Origin: Paenibacillus taiwanensis DSM 18679
GTDB taxonomy: Bacteria > Bacillota > Bacilli > Paenibacillales > Paenibacillaceae
DNA: 64,000 bases
Assembly (NCBI RefSeq): GCF_000425125.1
Contig: NZ_AULE01000023.1
Location: forward strand, 62,001-126,000
Direction of reading: 5' to 3'
Both the position numbers and the translations under genes were made by a program. Shown here in pieces: positions 53,075-61,308 of this stretch. Each line of letters begins with the position of its first letter. The stretch's first letter is position 1. Under the pieces are notes generated by a model. It worked only from the letters and a program-made list of their open reading frames with translations. It was not told where the DNA came from and did not search any database.

Positions 53075-53536
53075 TTGAAGGTACATATCGATCTAAATGA
53101 TAATTACGAAGAAACGACGATAACAATCCATGCCAAAGCGTGGACCGAAGAGCTAGCCGCGCTGATGAGCAAACTGCAAAGCCCTGCATCCAAGCGTCTG
53201 ATGGGTATAGAGGACGAAAGGTCGATTTTGCTAGATCCTGCACATATTGATTACATTTTTGCGGAAAGCCGAAAAGTATTTGCATCTGTGGAGCAACGCA
53301 AGATAGAGCTGAAGATGAAGCTGTACGAAGTGGAGGAACTGTTGACTCCGCTTCAGTTTATGCGATTTTCCAAATCGGTTATCGGCAATATCGATTTAAT
53401 TGACAGGTTTGAGTTGGCGTTTAACGGCAACCTTTGTGTCTACTTTAAATCAGGAAGCAAGGAATACGTTTCTCGCAGCTATGTAAACGCACTTAAACAG
53501 CAGTTAATTTTGGGAGGCGTCAAAAATGATTATTGA
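53075..53536 (+). CDS. LytTR-domain transcriptional regulator (stand-alone)
   Basis: The 153-residue protein starts with TTG behind GAGGGTGATGAG. The C-terminal 95 residues are a LytTR DNA-binding domain (DYIFAESRKVFAS, LYEVEELLTPLQFMRFSKSVIGNIDLIDRF). The N-terminus has no receiver domain. It overlaps the DUF3021 membrane protein by 11 bases and is followed by an ABC exporter. LytTR-DUF3021 pairs are membrane-linked regulators in Firmicutes; here the pair likely controls the exporter. Confidence 0.85.
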   Translation: MKVHIDLNDNYEETTITIHAKAWTEELAALMSKLQSPASKRLMGIEDERSILLDPAHIDYIFAESRKVFASVEQRKIELKMKLYEVEELLTPLQFMRFSKSVIGNIDLIDRFELAFNGNLCVYFKSGSKEYVSRSYVNALKQQLILGGVKNDY

Positions 53537-53933
53537 TATGGTGAAACGGATATCCGTCGGGTTTTGTTACGCTGCTATTATAACGTTTATATCACTTACC
53601 GTACTAATGCTGAACGATGCGGAAGTATCCGTTCGTGTGTTGTGGCTGAATATGTTAGGCAGTATGATTATTGGCGCTTACTTCGGCCTCGCTTCTTTTA
53701 TATTTACTTACGATAAATGGAGTCCGCTGAAGCAGCTAATTGTTCATTATGTGCTCTCACTAATCGTATATTTTAGTACGGCATTTCTGATTGGCTGGAT
53801 TCCGCCTATCTTCACAGCACTGATGATGTCACTCGTTATTTTTAGCGCTATTTATACTCTATTCTGGTTAGGGTATCGATCTTATTACAGAAAGCAAGCC
53901 AAAGAGCTTAATGATTCGGTCAGATTTAAGTAG
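53526..53933 (+). CDS. DUF3021 membrane protein
   Basis: The 135-residue protein has four hydrophobic segments and the family's KRISVGFCYAAIITFISLTVLML opening. It follows GGGAGG and overlaps the LytTR gene, so the two are translationally coupled. DUF3021 proteins are believed to be membrane inhibitors or sensors for the LytTR partner. The sequence gives no ligand. Confidence 0.82.
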   Translation: MIIDMVKRISVGFCYAAIITFISLTVLMLNDAEVSVRVLWLNMLGSMIIGAYFGLASFIFTYDKWSPLKQLIVHYVLSLIVYFSTAFLIGWIPPIFTALMMSLVIFSAIYTLFWLGYRSYYRKQAKELNDSVRFK

Positions 53934-53947
53934 AGGGGGATAACGAA

Positions 53948-54868
53948 ATGAAACATGTTCTTGAAGTAGCGGATGTAGTTAAACGATATGGCAGCAAAAC
54001 GGCACTTGATCAAGTAGACGTTCACGTAAAAGAAGGAAGCTGCTTTGGGCTGCTTGGTCCGAATGGGGCGGGCAAGTCAACGCTAATGAAGCTTATGACT
54101 GGTATATTGCAGGCTGACAGTGGCATGATTCGTGCATTTGGCATGGATACACGTCATCAAATGAGCGAAATTAGACAGCGCGTTGGGTATGTACCACAGG
54201 AAATTACATTGTACGAGAAGCTGAGCGCAGTTCAGAACTTGAAATTTTTTGGGGAAATGTATGGAGTAAACGGTGCTGAACTGAAGCAGCGCATTGCACA
54301 TGTTCTGGAGCAGGTAGGCTTGTCTGATCGGGCTAATGAAGCCGTAGAAACCTATTCGGGCGGGATGAAGCGTCGTATCAATTTGGCTGCGGCGCTGCTG
54401 CATCAGCCCCAATTAATTATTCTGGATGAGCCTACAGTAGGGATTGATCCACAATCGCGAAATCATATATTTGAAATGATACGGGGTCTAAAGAAGGAAG
54501 GGCTGACTCTCGTCTATTCCACTCACTATATGGAGGAAGTAGAGGCACTGTGTGACGATATCGCTATTATTGATCACGGTTCGGTCATTGCACAGGGCAG
54601 CTTGCACGAAATATTGGAGCAGCACGCCGATCAGGCTGTATATGTAGAGTCTGACTACATAACGGAACCACCACAGTTGAGCAGCATAAAGCGGGCAAGT
54701 GCTCGTGGTCGGGGCTGGGTGTTGGAGAGCGAACAACCACTACATACTTTACGTGATCTGTCTCAACTGTTTGCTGAGGCGGGTGCCCGTGTGCATGCAC
54801 TCGAGCTGGTTAAGCCTTCGCTTGACCGTGTGTTTCTGAAACTGACAGGTACAGCACTGCGCGATTAA
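53948..54868 (+). CDS. ABC exporter ATPase
   Basis: The 306-residue protein has Walker A GPNGAGKSTLM near 40, Q-loop YVPQE, signature YSGGMKRRINLAAALLHQ near 140, Walker B IILDEPTVGID and H-loop STHYMEE. This is the CcmA/NatA/DrrA type. About 80 extra residues stand at the C-terminus. It is followed by the permease, with which it makes a two-gene exporter. Confidence 0.93.
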   Translation: MKHVLEVADVVKRYGSKTALDQVDVHVKEGSCFGLLGPNGAGKSTLMKLMTGILQADSGMIRAFGMDTRHQMSEIRQRVGYVPQEITLYEKLSAVQNLKFFGEMYGVNGAELKQRIAHVLEQVGLSDRANEAVETYSGGMKRRINLAAALLHQPQLIILDEPTVGIDPQSRNHIFEMIRGLKKEGLTLVYSTHYMEEVEALCDDIAIIDHGSVIAQGSLHEILEQHADQAVYVESDYITEPPQLSSIKRASARGRGWVLESEQPLHTLRDLSQLFAEAGARVHALELVKPSLDRVFLKLTGTALRD

Positions 54869-54905
54869 TCGTTAATGCCAATATAATGTAGTGGGGAGTG
54901 GGATT

Positions 54906-56054
54906 ATGATTCGTAGCATTTTTATAAAAGAGACGCAACTGCTGCTAAAAGATAAGGGGACCTATTTTTGGCTGTTTGTACTGCCTATTTTATTTATTGT
55001 GATGTTCTCCTCTATATTTGGAAATGCAGGTACGACAACCTATACGATTCGTTATTTTGATGCGGACGGAACGAAGGAATCCCGTCAGTTCATGGATACG
55101 CTGGCTCAAATTAAAGGATTTGAGCTGGCAGCAGATAACGAGAAGTCACTAGCTGATCAAATTCAAGCCGTGCGAGATGGCAAGCAAACATCGTTGCTTG
55201 TAATCCCGCAAGGTTACAGCCAACGCCTGCTTGGCAAGGGTGCGGCTGAAGTGGAACTGCATCGTGATGCTGCGGAGGATGCTGCCGCAGCGCCTGTCGC
55301 AGCTGTATTGGACAGTGTAACGAAGCAGTATCAGGAACATAAATTGCGGGTCGCGCTAAAGGGGACGGGGCAGAGCCAGACAGGGATTGATGCGTTGCTG
55401 ACTGCCCCCATCCAAGTAAAAGATATTAAGGAAAACGTGGCTAAAGCGAATCCGGTCACGCAAATTGTACCCGGTTATACCGTCATGTTTGTATTTTTTA
55501 TTATGATTACGATGATTCATAACTTTCTGCGGGATCGGGATTCAGGTATGGTGTCCCGCCTCAAAGGCACACCGCTGAAGGCACATCAATACTTGATTGG
55601 CATGTGGCTGCCCAACATGATGGTAGTACTTGTCCAATCGACGGTTCTCCTGACGTTTGGATTTATCGTATACGGCCTTCATCTAGGCGACTTGTTTGCA
55701 GTAGCGGCTGTCATTATTAGCTTGTCCATTTGCGCAACAGGAATTGGGCTAATGTTGTCGGTGCTGGTCAACAGTGTCAACACAGGGGTGGCAATCGTTC
55801 AAATTATTGCGATGGGTGGTGCCATCGTCGGAGGGCTTTGGTTTCCCTATGAGCTCTTGCCGAAGGCGGTGCAGTGGATCGGTTTATTTACGCCCCAATA
55901 TTGGGCGCAGCGTGGTATGCAGGATGTCATGATTCGGGGAGCACATCTGGACGGTGTATGGATGACGATTCTTATTCTGTTGGCATTTGGGCTGGCAGGT
56001 TTGGCGGTGGCAACTGCAAGCTTTAATCGTTTTGCAGCCAAAGCTAAAAATTAA
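54906..56054 (+). CDS. ABC-2 type exporter permease
   Basis: The 382-residue protein starts at ATG 54906, behind GGGGAGTGGG. It has an N-terminal membrane segment (WLFVLPILFIVMFSSIFGN), a long extracellular loop of about 150 residues, and five more membrane segments in the C-terminal half. This is the ABC-2 layout of drug or lipid exporters such as the DrrB/NatB/LnrN group. Substrate unknown; a toxic lipid or antibiotic is likely given the LytTR control. Confidence 0.88.
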   Translation: MIRSIFIKETQLLLKDKGTYFWLFVLPILFIVMFSSIFGNAGTTTYTIRYFDADGTKESRQFMDTLAQIKGFELAADNEKSLADQIQAVRDGKQTSLLVIPQGYSQRLLGKGAAEVELHRDAAEDAAAAPVAAVLDSVTKQYQEHKLRVALKGTGQSQTGIDALLTAPIQVKDIKENVAKANPVTQIVPGYTVMFVFFIMITMIHNFLRDRDSGMVSRLKGTPLKAHQYLIGMWLPNMMVVLVQSTVLLTFGFIVYGLHLGDLFAVAAVIISLSICATGIGLMLSVLVNSVNTGVAIVQIIAMGGAIVGGLWFPYELLPKAVQWIGLFTPQYWAQRGMQDVMIRGAHLDGVWMTILILLAFGLAGLAVATASFNRFAAKAKN

Positions 56055-56074
56055 AATACGACTGAAATCGAGTA

Positions 56075-56111
56075 CCCCCGCGACTTGCAGCCAACGGTCG
56101 GGGGGGGGGGG
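56075..56111 (+). terminator. Terminator-like hairpin with a 12-G run
   Basis: A C-run with GCGAC (ACCCCCGCGAC) pairs with GGTCGGGGG, and the G-run is extended to twelve G (56100-56111). The hairpin lies 20 bases after the permease stop but has no T-run. Confidence 0.55.
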
Positions 56112-56187
56112 CTTACTTCCGAAGCGGAATAAGGACGGTTACATAGATGCTCTACTCTTTCTTCGTATTAAGCACTCCATGACGTGA

Positions 56188-57243
56188 CTACGCATCCTGC
56201 TCCAGCCAAGCTGTTAGTTCTTTCATTTCAAATAATTGCTCAATATGGTAAACACCAGCTGGATATGGCGATTTGTTAATTGCATGAGCGACATAAGCTG
56301 CTACTCTCGCAGTCATATCTGATTGATCTTTGCCATGAAGCATACAGGCAACGGTTGACTCTATGCCTGCTCTTTGTCCTTTTGCTTTAGCCGTCACGGC
56401 GAAGTGATCTTTACCGAAGTGAAGATGGCTAAAACATTTTACGGTTGCATGTCGAACCCACGGTATTCGAAGCAGACGAGATAAGCCAGATTTACGCAGC
56501 CCTGCGACGAGAGTTGTTACTACAGACGAATCAAAGCATAAGCGTGTAGCAACGGATGGTACCCCCAAAGTATGGGGTAGTGTCTGTTGATCGGAAAAGG
56601 GGAAGCGATAGGCTCGCTTGTGTCCTCGCTTATACCCAAAATCGGTTGTTTGGCTATCCGTGAAGCTGTTGACGACCACCTTTTTATTGTTTTCGATAAC
56701 TTCAAACGAAGCAGATAATTGATCCACGGTCCACTCAATGGCGGCCGTTCCATGCCGGTCCCCGAGTCCAAGCATAATGGCTAGATCAATGCTGTCTGTT
56801 TGCTCCAGCTGCTTTGAAGCTTGGAGCGCCAACAAGTTGGTCAGGCCGGGAGCAAGTCCAACGCTTAATACAGCGGTTGCGCCGTATTTCTCAGCCACCC
56901 CGCGCATCTGCTCGACCTCGACAAGAAAGGAACCGTTGGCTGAGACGTCGATATAGTGCGTCCCACTCTGGAAGCAGGCGCGGACAAAGCTGCTGTCCGC
57001 CTGATCGAGACACATTACGACCAGCTTGACGCGTGTCAGCAGCGTAGGGTCTATGGGAGCACTTATATCCAGCAGCAAGGGCTTTACTTGGCCATTTAAA
57101 GCGGTGGATAGCTGCTCTGCCTGCTTGAAATTGCGGCCCGCAGCATACACTTTGCCAGGATATAAAGCCCCCAACTGACGGCATATCGTACGGCCAACAT
57201 GGCCGTAACCGCCAACTACAACAATACAATCTTTCACTGTCAT
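56188..57243 (-). CDS. Saccharopine-dehydrogenase-like NAD(P)-binding protein, second copy
   Basis: The 351-residue protein starts at ATG 57243, eight bases behind AGGTGG. It opens with CIVVVGGYGHVGRTICRQLGALYPGKVYAAGRN, a Rossmann motif. SVGLAPGLTNLLALQ near 125 lies where SGWMGGTAALFAK stands in the first copy. It is preceded by a methyltransferase gene on the same strand, with 12 bases between, and so forms a two-gene unit. Substrate unknown. Confidence 0.8.
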   Translation of the reverse strand: MTVKDCIVVVGGYGHVGRTICRQLGALYPGKVYAAGRNFKQAEQLSTALNGQVKPLLLDISAPIDPTLLTRVKLVVMCLDQADSSFVRACFQSGTHYIDVSANGSFLVEVEQMRGVAEKYGATAVLSVGLAPGLTNLLALQASKQLEQTDSIDLAIMLGLGDRHGTAAIEWTVDQLSASFEVIENNKKVVVNSFTDSQTTDFGYKRGHKRAYRFPFSDQQTLPHTLGVPSVATRLCFDSSVVTTLVAGLRKSGLSRLLRIPWVRHATVKCFSHLHFGKDHFAVTAKAKGQRAGIESTVACMLHGKDQSDMTARVAAYVAHAINKSPYPAGVYHIEQLFEMKELTAWLEQDA

Positions 57244-57255
57244 GATGATGACCAC

Positions 57256-57969
57256 CTATTCTTTGATAGCGAACCAGGCGTCAATGAGATAGGCTCCATA
57301 ATAGGATGTTGGCTCTCTGAATCCTGCTTCTCTAAGAAGTGTTAATAATGTGCTAGTTGGAATGGGATCAAATTCCTTACCGAAGGAAGTTGCAAATCGC
57401 TCCCATTCCTCTATCGGAACACCGTTGTCCAGCATATGAGCTTTCCAAGCTTGCATCATAATTGTAAAGGCCTCTGTAGCAGGGCTGCCATTAATGGCGG
57501 CTATACATAAAGGCGCACCAGGTTTTAATCGTTGGGCTAGGCTGCTGAGCAGCCTAGCTTTTTCGCTCAGACCCTGTACGAAATGAAGGACAAGCAGGCA
57601 GGTAGCAGCATCATAAAGGCGTGACTGCGGTAATTGATCTACACTGCCGTGGACCAAGGTCACGGGGGGCGTTAGTGACATTGACTCCATCCGACGTGTG
57701 GCGACCTCTAGCATGCGATCCGATGGATCTAGGCCAGTGAGTTTCCAGTCAGGATGCGCACTTCCGAGTGTTACCAGTTCTTGGCCCCCGCCTGCGCCAA
57801 CGATCAGCACCTCCGGCGGCTGTTGTAAAGATTGCAGCAGCACGTTCATTAGACGTGCAGTCATATCATACAGGTGATGATAACCGGGAATTTTAGCAGC
57901 TATTGTATCGATGTACCGATCTGCCCGCAAATGATTCCAGTTCATGGAAGCGTCTGATGAAGGATTCAT
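57256..57969 (-). CDS. Class I SAM-dependent methyltransferase
   Basis: The 237-residue protein starts at ATG 57969, behind GAGGAG. Motif I is VLIVGAGGGQEL (near 56), motif II GLDPSDRMLE, and motif III AATCLLVLHFVQ. It is the first gene of a unit with the saccharopine-dehydrogenase-like gene. It is likely to methylate a small molecule or a quinone- or lipid-like compound; no specific signature. Confidence 0.85.
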   Translation of the reverse strand: MNPSSDASMNWNHLRADRYIDTIAAKIPGYHHLYDMTARLMNVLLQSLQQPPEVLIVGAGGGQELVTLGSAHPDWKLTGLDPSDRMLEVATRRMESMSLTPPVTLVHGSVDQLPQSRLYDAATCLLVLHFVQGLSEKARLLSSLAQRLKPGAPLCIAAINGSPATEAFTIMMQAWKAHMLDNGVPIEEWERFATSFGKEFDPIPTSTLLTLLREAGFREPTSYYGAYLIDAWFAIKE

Positions 57970-58117
57970 AGGGTTGCTCCTCACGTGATTTAATATACAA
58001 TAGGAATACGATTTGATCTTAATTATAAGGATTGTCATCTGTTCCACCATCCCAGATATGTGGGATTTGATGTGGACGTGCGCTGCTTATAACAAGATGA
58101 TGGGAGATGAAGGCGCT

Positions 58118-58426
58118 ATGCAGCCTTTTACGAGACGGGTTATCGAAATTGTTAAAGGTATACCCGAAGGTTCTGTTATGACGTATGGTCAAGTGGCGGA
58201 ACTGGCGGGAAGCAAGCGCGGGGCAAGACAAGTTGTGCGAGTCCTTCATTCTATGAGTACGGCTTACGAGCTCCCGTGGCACAGAGTGATTAATGCCAAA
58301 GGAGAGATTGCCTTGTCGGATGATGAAGCCCGATTTAAGCAAATTGTTTATTTAAATAGTGAAGGTGTCATGCTGGATGAAGCGGGACGTATTGATCTCG
58401 TAAAATATCAAGCGAAGATGCAGTAG
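58118..58426 (+). CDS. Alkyltransferase-like protein (ATL), Trp in place of active-site Cys
   Basis: The 102-residue protein starts at ATG 58118; two upstream ATGs (58097, 58100) are in frame but precede the ribosome binding site. It has the MGMT DNA-binding helix (GQVAELAGSKRGARQVVRVLHSM) and the motif PWHRV where alkyltransferases have PCHRV. ATL proteins cannot remove alkyl groups but bind O6-alkylguanine and recruit nucleotide excision repair. Length and motif fit ATL well. It is divergent from the methyltransferase unit. Confidence 0.92.
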   Translation: MQPFTRRVIEIVKGIPEGSVMTYGQVAELAGSKRGARQVVRVLHSMSTAYELPWHRVINAKGEIALSDDEARFKQIVYLNSEGVMLDEAGRIDLVKYQAKMQ

Positions 58427-58568
58427 CGTCGGTGCGGTTATGTAATTGTCACACAGGCGGTTACGTGATCTCATATAGGTTGTTAGAACTGGCTGGTACT
58501 TGAGGCATACATCATTTTTGGCTGTAACGTGTATAATGGAAGCTAGGACTACGAGAAGGGATGAGTAT

Positions 58569-58862
58569 ATGCTGAACATTACGGAATACAGCGTGGAAAT
58601 ATTAAAGGATCCCTTTGGTATTTTGTCAGGCAAGCGATATGAGTTTATAGTGGATCTGGATGTTCCAGAGGATGATGAGCTCCATTCAGAGCATGGCGTA
58701 TACATAAAAGCGATCTTTATGGTAGATGAAGATCAATCACGTATCGTCAAATATGATTTTTATGAACACACCACCCATCAATATTTGGACTTTGATATGG
58801 AGCCTGAAGAGGAAGCTGCGTTAGCAGATTTCTGCAAGGCGCATACTGGAGACGCAGAGTAA
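58569..58862 (+). CDS. Small DUF6509-like protein
   Basis: The 97-residue protein starts at ATG 58569, behind GAGAAGGG. It has the recognisable pattern ITEYSVEILKDPFGILSGKRYEF near the N-terminus, and an acidic C-terminus with DFDMEPEEEAAL. From memory this matches the Bacillales DUF6509 family. No catalytic motif and no membrane segment are seen, so function is unknown. Confidence 0.7.
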   Translation: MLNITEYSVEILKDPFGILSGKRYEFIVDLDVPEDDELHSEHGVYIKAIFMVDEDQSRIVKYDFYEHTTHQYLDFDMEPEEEAALADFCKAHTGDAE

Positions 58863-58909
58863 CAGGCAGTCGGGTACATTGTGCCATCTAAATGTGTCAC
58901 CTAAAGAGG

Positions 58910-58953
58910 AAGCTGGTTCCCACGCGTATTTTTACGTACAGGGAACTGGCTTT
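58910..58953 (+). terminator. Terminator after the DUF6509-like gene
   Basis: AAGCTGGTTCCC and GGGAACTGGCTT form a stem with one mismatch and a long loop, ending in TTTATTC. Confidence 0.65.
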
Positions 58954-59145
58954 ATTCTTTGAGTTATGTAATTCCGCTCTACAATTGTTTAAGCGATTTC
59001 ACAATTAACCCTCCCAATCCCGCTCCAATTTAAATATAATGAAGGCAGTGTTATATTTTTCCTGACTTTCAGTCACATCTTACAATTGAATAAGCAGAGA
59101 ATGTTCTATATTAATCAATGGGTAATAGCTGAGGGGGAAGCCGTA

Positions 59146-61056
59146 ATGAAGCTGCAATTTGAAGGAAATGTAAGCGATCTGCGTGCTGGTATTGAACTGC
59201 TCGCGAAGGAAATTCAATTCGTGGAAGCGCAAGATGGTATTCCTGTCCTTGTCGAATCCTCGTCTGGTACGCTGGAAGTTGGTTTGGATCAGGGCAAAGG
59301 GTACATACGTTACGGACATAAGCATCAATTTTTTAGAGGACTGGGGCTGTTTGTGCAGCATGCTCGCAAGGGTCTACCGTTCCAGCATAGGGAGACGCAG
59401 CAATTTGATACGGTGGGTCCTATGTTCGACCTGTCTCGTAATGCGGTGCTGACGCTGGACAGCTTTAAATTTATGCTGCGTAAGATGGCATTAATGGGCA
59501 TGAATACAGTCATGTTGTACATGGAAGACACCTACGAAATTGGCGAAGAGCCTTACTTTGGTTATATGCGAGGACGGTACTCGCCAGCGGAGCTGCGTGA
59601 AATTGACGATTACGCTGATCAATTTGGCATTGAGGCATTTCCTAGCATTCAGACACTTGCACATTTGGAGGAGTTTCTGAAGTGGGAGCCTGTCAAAGAG
59701 TACAAGGATACTAAGGGAGCACTGTTGGTCGGGGACCAGAAGACAGATCAATTGGTGGAACGCATGATAGATGCTGCAAGTGCTCCGTTCCGCAGTCGTA
59801 AGATTCATATCGGGATGGATGAAGCGGAGGAGCTTGGCCGCGGCAAATATTTGGACCTTAACGGGTTTACGAGCCGCTTTGATATTATGACGGCGCATCT
59901 GGATAAAGTGTTGGATATTGTACGGCGTCGTGGCTTAAAGCCCTTGATGTGGAGCGACATGTTTTTAAAATTTGCTTCAACCGACGGCAGCGAGCATTAC
60001 GATACAGAAACTCAAATTCCAGCAGAAATGGCGAGTCGTATCCCAAAAGATGTAGACATGGTGTATTGGGATTATGTGCACACGGAGCGAGAGGATTATG
60101 AGAAGCTGATCGCGAAGCATCGTCCACTGGGCTGCAATCTGGTGTTTGCCGGAGGCGTATGGGTGTTTAACACCTTTGGAGTTAATTACGGCTTGTCTCT
60201 TAACGCGACAGACATCGCCTTGCAGGTGTGCAAGGAACAGGGCATACGCGAGGTTTACGCGACTATGTGGGGTGATGACGGTATGGAAAGCAATCCGTAT
60301 ATTGCCCTGTACGGATTGCAATTCTATGCGGAGCATGCGTATGCAACTGGCAAACTGGACGACGCACAACTTGCGGAGCGGGTGAAGTTCTGCACAGGGA
60401 TTGATGCCGATGCCTATTTGCAGCTCAAATATTTGGACGAGACGCCAGGTGCTGAACCGGACAATCGCAAGCAGAGCAATCCTTCCAAGTTCCTGCTCTA
60501 TCAGGATGTGCTGCTTGGTTTATTCGACAAGCAGATTGAAGGACTTGATATTGCGCAGCACTATGCGCAATTAGAGCAGCGAATTCGCAGCAGCCGCGTT
60601 CAGGAGGCTGAACTGGATTATATATTCGAGGTACCAGAGAAGCTGTGCGGCGTTCTGAAGCGTAAGAGCGAGATTGGCATCGCCCTGAAGCAGGCGTATG
60701 ACGCCAAGGACCACGATACGCTGCGACATATCGCCGTGGAAGTGCTGCCTCAGATAACGGAGGCCGTACAGGCGCTGCGGGCCGCTCACCGGACCCAATG
60801 GCTGCGTATGTTTAAGCCATTCGGCTGGGAAGTGATTGATATCCGGTATGGAGGCATCGTAAATCGCCTGGATACAGCTTCTATGCGGCTGCTTGATTAT
60901 ACAGAGGGACGGATCGGACAGATCGAGGAGTTGGAACAAGAGCGGTTATTGTACAGCTCGTCCAACCGATTTAATCAAAAGGGCTTGGGCTGGTGCAGCT
61001 ATTATTATCGGATGGCATCACCAAATGTGTTCTTCCATGTGTTAAATCCCTTTTAA
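59146..61056 (+). CDS. GH20-like glycoside hydrolase (beta-N-acetylhexosaminidase type), cytosolic
   Basis: The 636-residue protein starts at ATG 59146, eight bases behind GAGGGGG. An N-terminal beta domain (about 1-85) leads into a TIM barrel beginning DLSRNAVLTLDSFKFMLRKMALMGMNTVMLYMED. The barrel holds HIGMDEAEELGRG, with the Asp-Glu pair of family-20 hexosaminidases near residue 222, and later TMWGDDGMESNPY. There is no signal peptide, so it acts on imported beta-linked N-acetylhexosamine. A C-terminal helical domain of about 180 residues follows. Chitin- or peptidoglycan-derived substrates are likely. Confidence 0.85.
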   Translation: MKLQFEGNVSDLRAGIELLAKEIQFVEAQDGIPVLVESSSGTLEVGLDQGKGYIRYGHKHQFFRGLGLFVQHARKGLPFQHRETQQFDTVGPMFDLSRNAVLTLDSFKFMLRKMALMGMNTVMLYMEDTYEIGEEPYFGYMRGRYSPAELREIDDYADQFGIEAFPSIQTLAHLEEFLKWEPVKEYKDTKGALLVGDQKTDQLVERMIDAASAPFRSRKIHIGMDEAEELGRGKYLDLNGFTSRFDIMTAHLDKVLDIVRRRGLKPLMWSDMFLKFASTDGSEHYDTETQIPAEMASRIPKDVDMVYWDYVHTEREDYEKLIAKHRPLGCNLVFAGGVWVFNTFGVNYGLSLNATDIALQVCKEQGIREVYATMWGDDGMESNPYIALYGLQFYAEHAYATGKLDDAQLAERVKFCTGIDADAYLQLKYLDETPGAEPDNRKQSNPSKFLLYQDVLLGLFDKQIEGLDIAQHYAQLEQRIRSSRVQEAELDYIFEVPEKLCGVLKRKSEIGIALKQAYDAKDHDTLRHIAVEVLPQITEAVQALRAAHRTQWLRMFKPFGWEVIDIRYGGIVNRLDTASMRLLDYTEGRIGQIEELEQERLLYSSSNRFNQKGLGWCSYYYRMASPNVFFHVLNPF

Positions 61057-61095
61057 ATGAAAAAAGCGGCAGCGCTCTTCTGTAGCTAAATTAAA

Positions 61096-61150
61096 GAAAA
61101 GACGTCCCACATGGTGTTATCTGGACCATCTGTCGTGAGGACGTCTTTTC
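61096..61150. terminator. Long hairpin between the GH20-like and helicase genes
   Basis: GAAAAGACGTCC and GGACGTCTTTTC are perfect 12-bp arms with an inner ATGGT/ACCAT helix. Both ends supply A/T runs, so it can end either of the converging genes. Confidence 0.85.
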
Positions 61151-61308
61151 CCTGCGTGTATCATGTATAGGCTTGAGTCCGCTCAACCATAATGAAAGAG
61201 CCTATGCGGCATTCCTGTACGTTATACATAGTGTTATGTGGTATGCCTACTGGTAGAACTAACGGTGAGCGAGTGGAGCTAATAGGCAGACCGACCAGTA
61301 GATTGATT

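Noticed and set aside
59600-60370. Several open frames on the minus strand opposite the GH20-like gene
   Set aside because: They lie within a well-supported coding gene, overlap each other and have no ribosome binding sites or recognisable domains.
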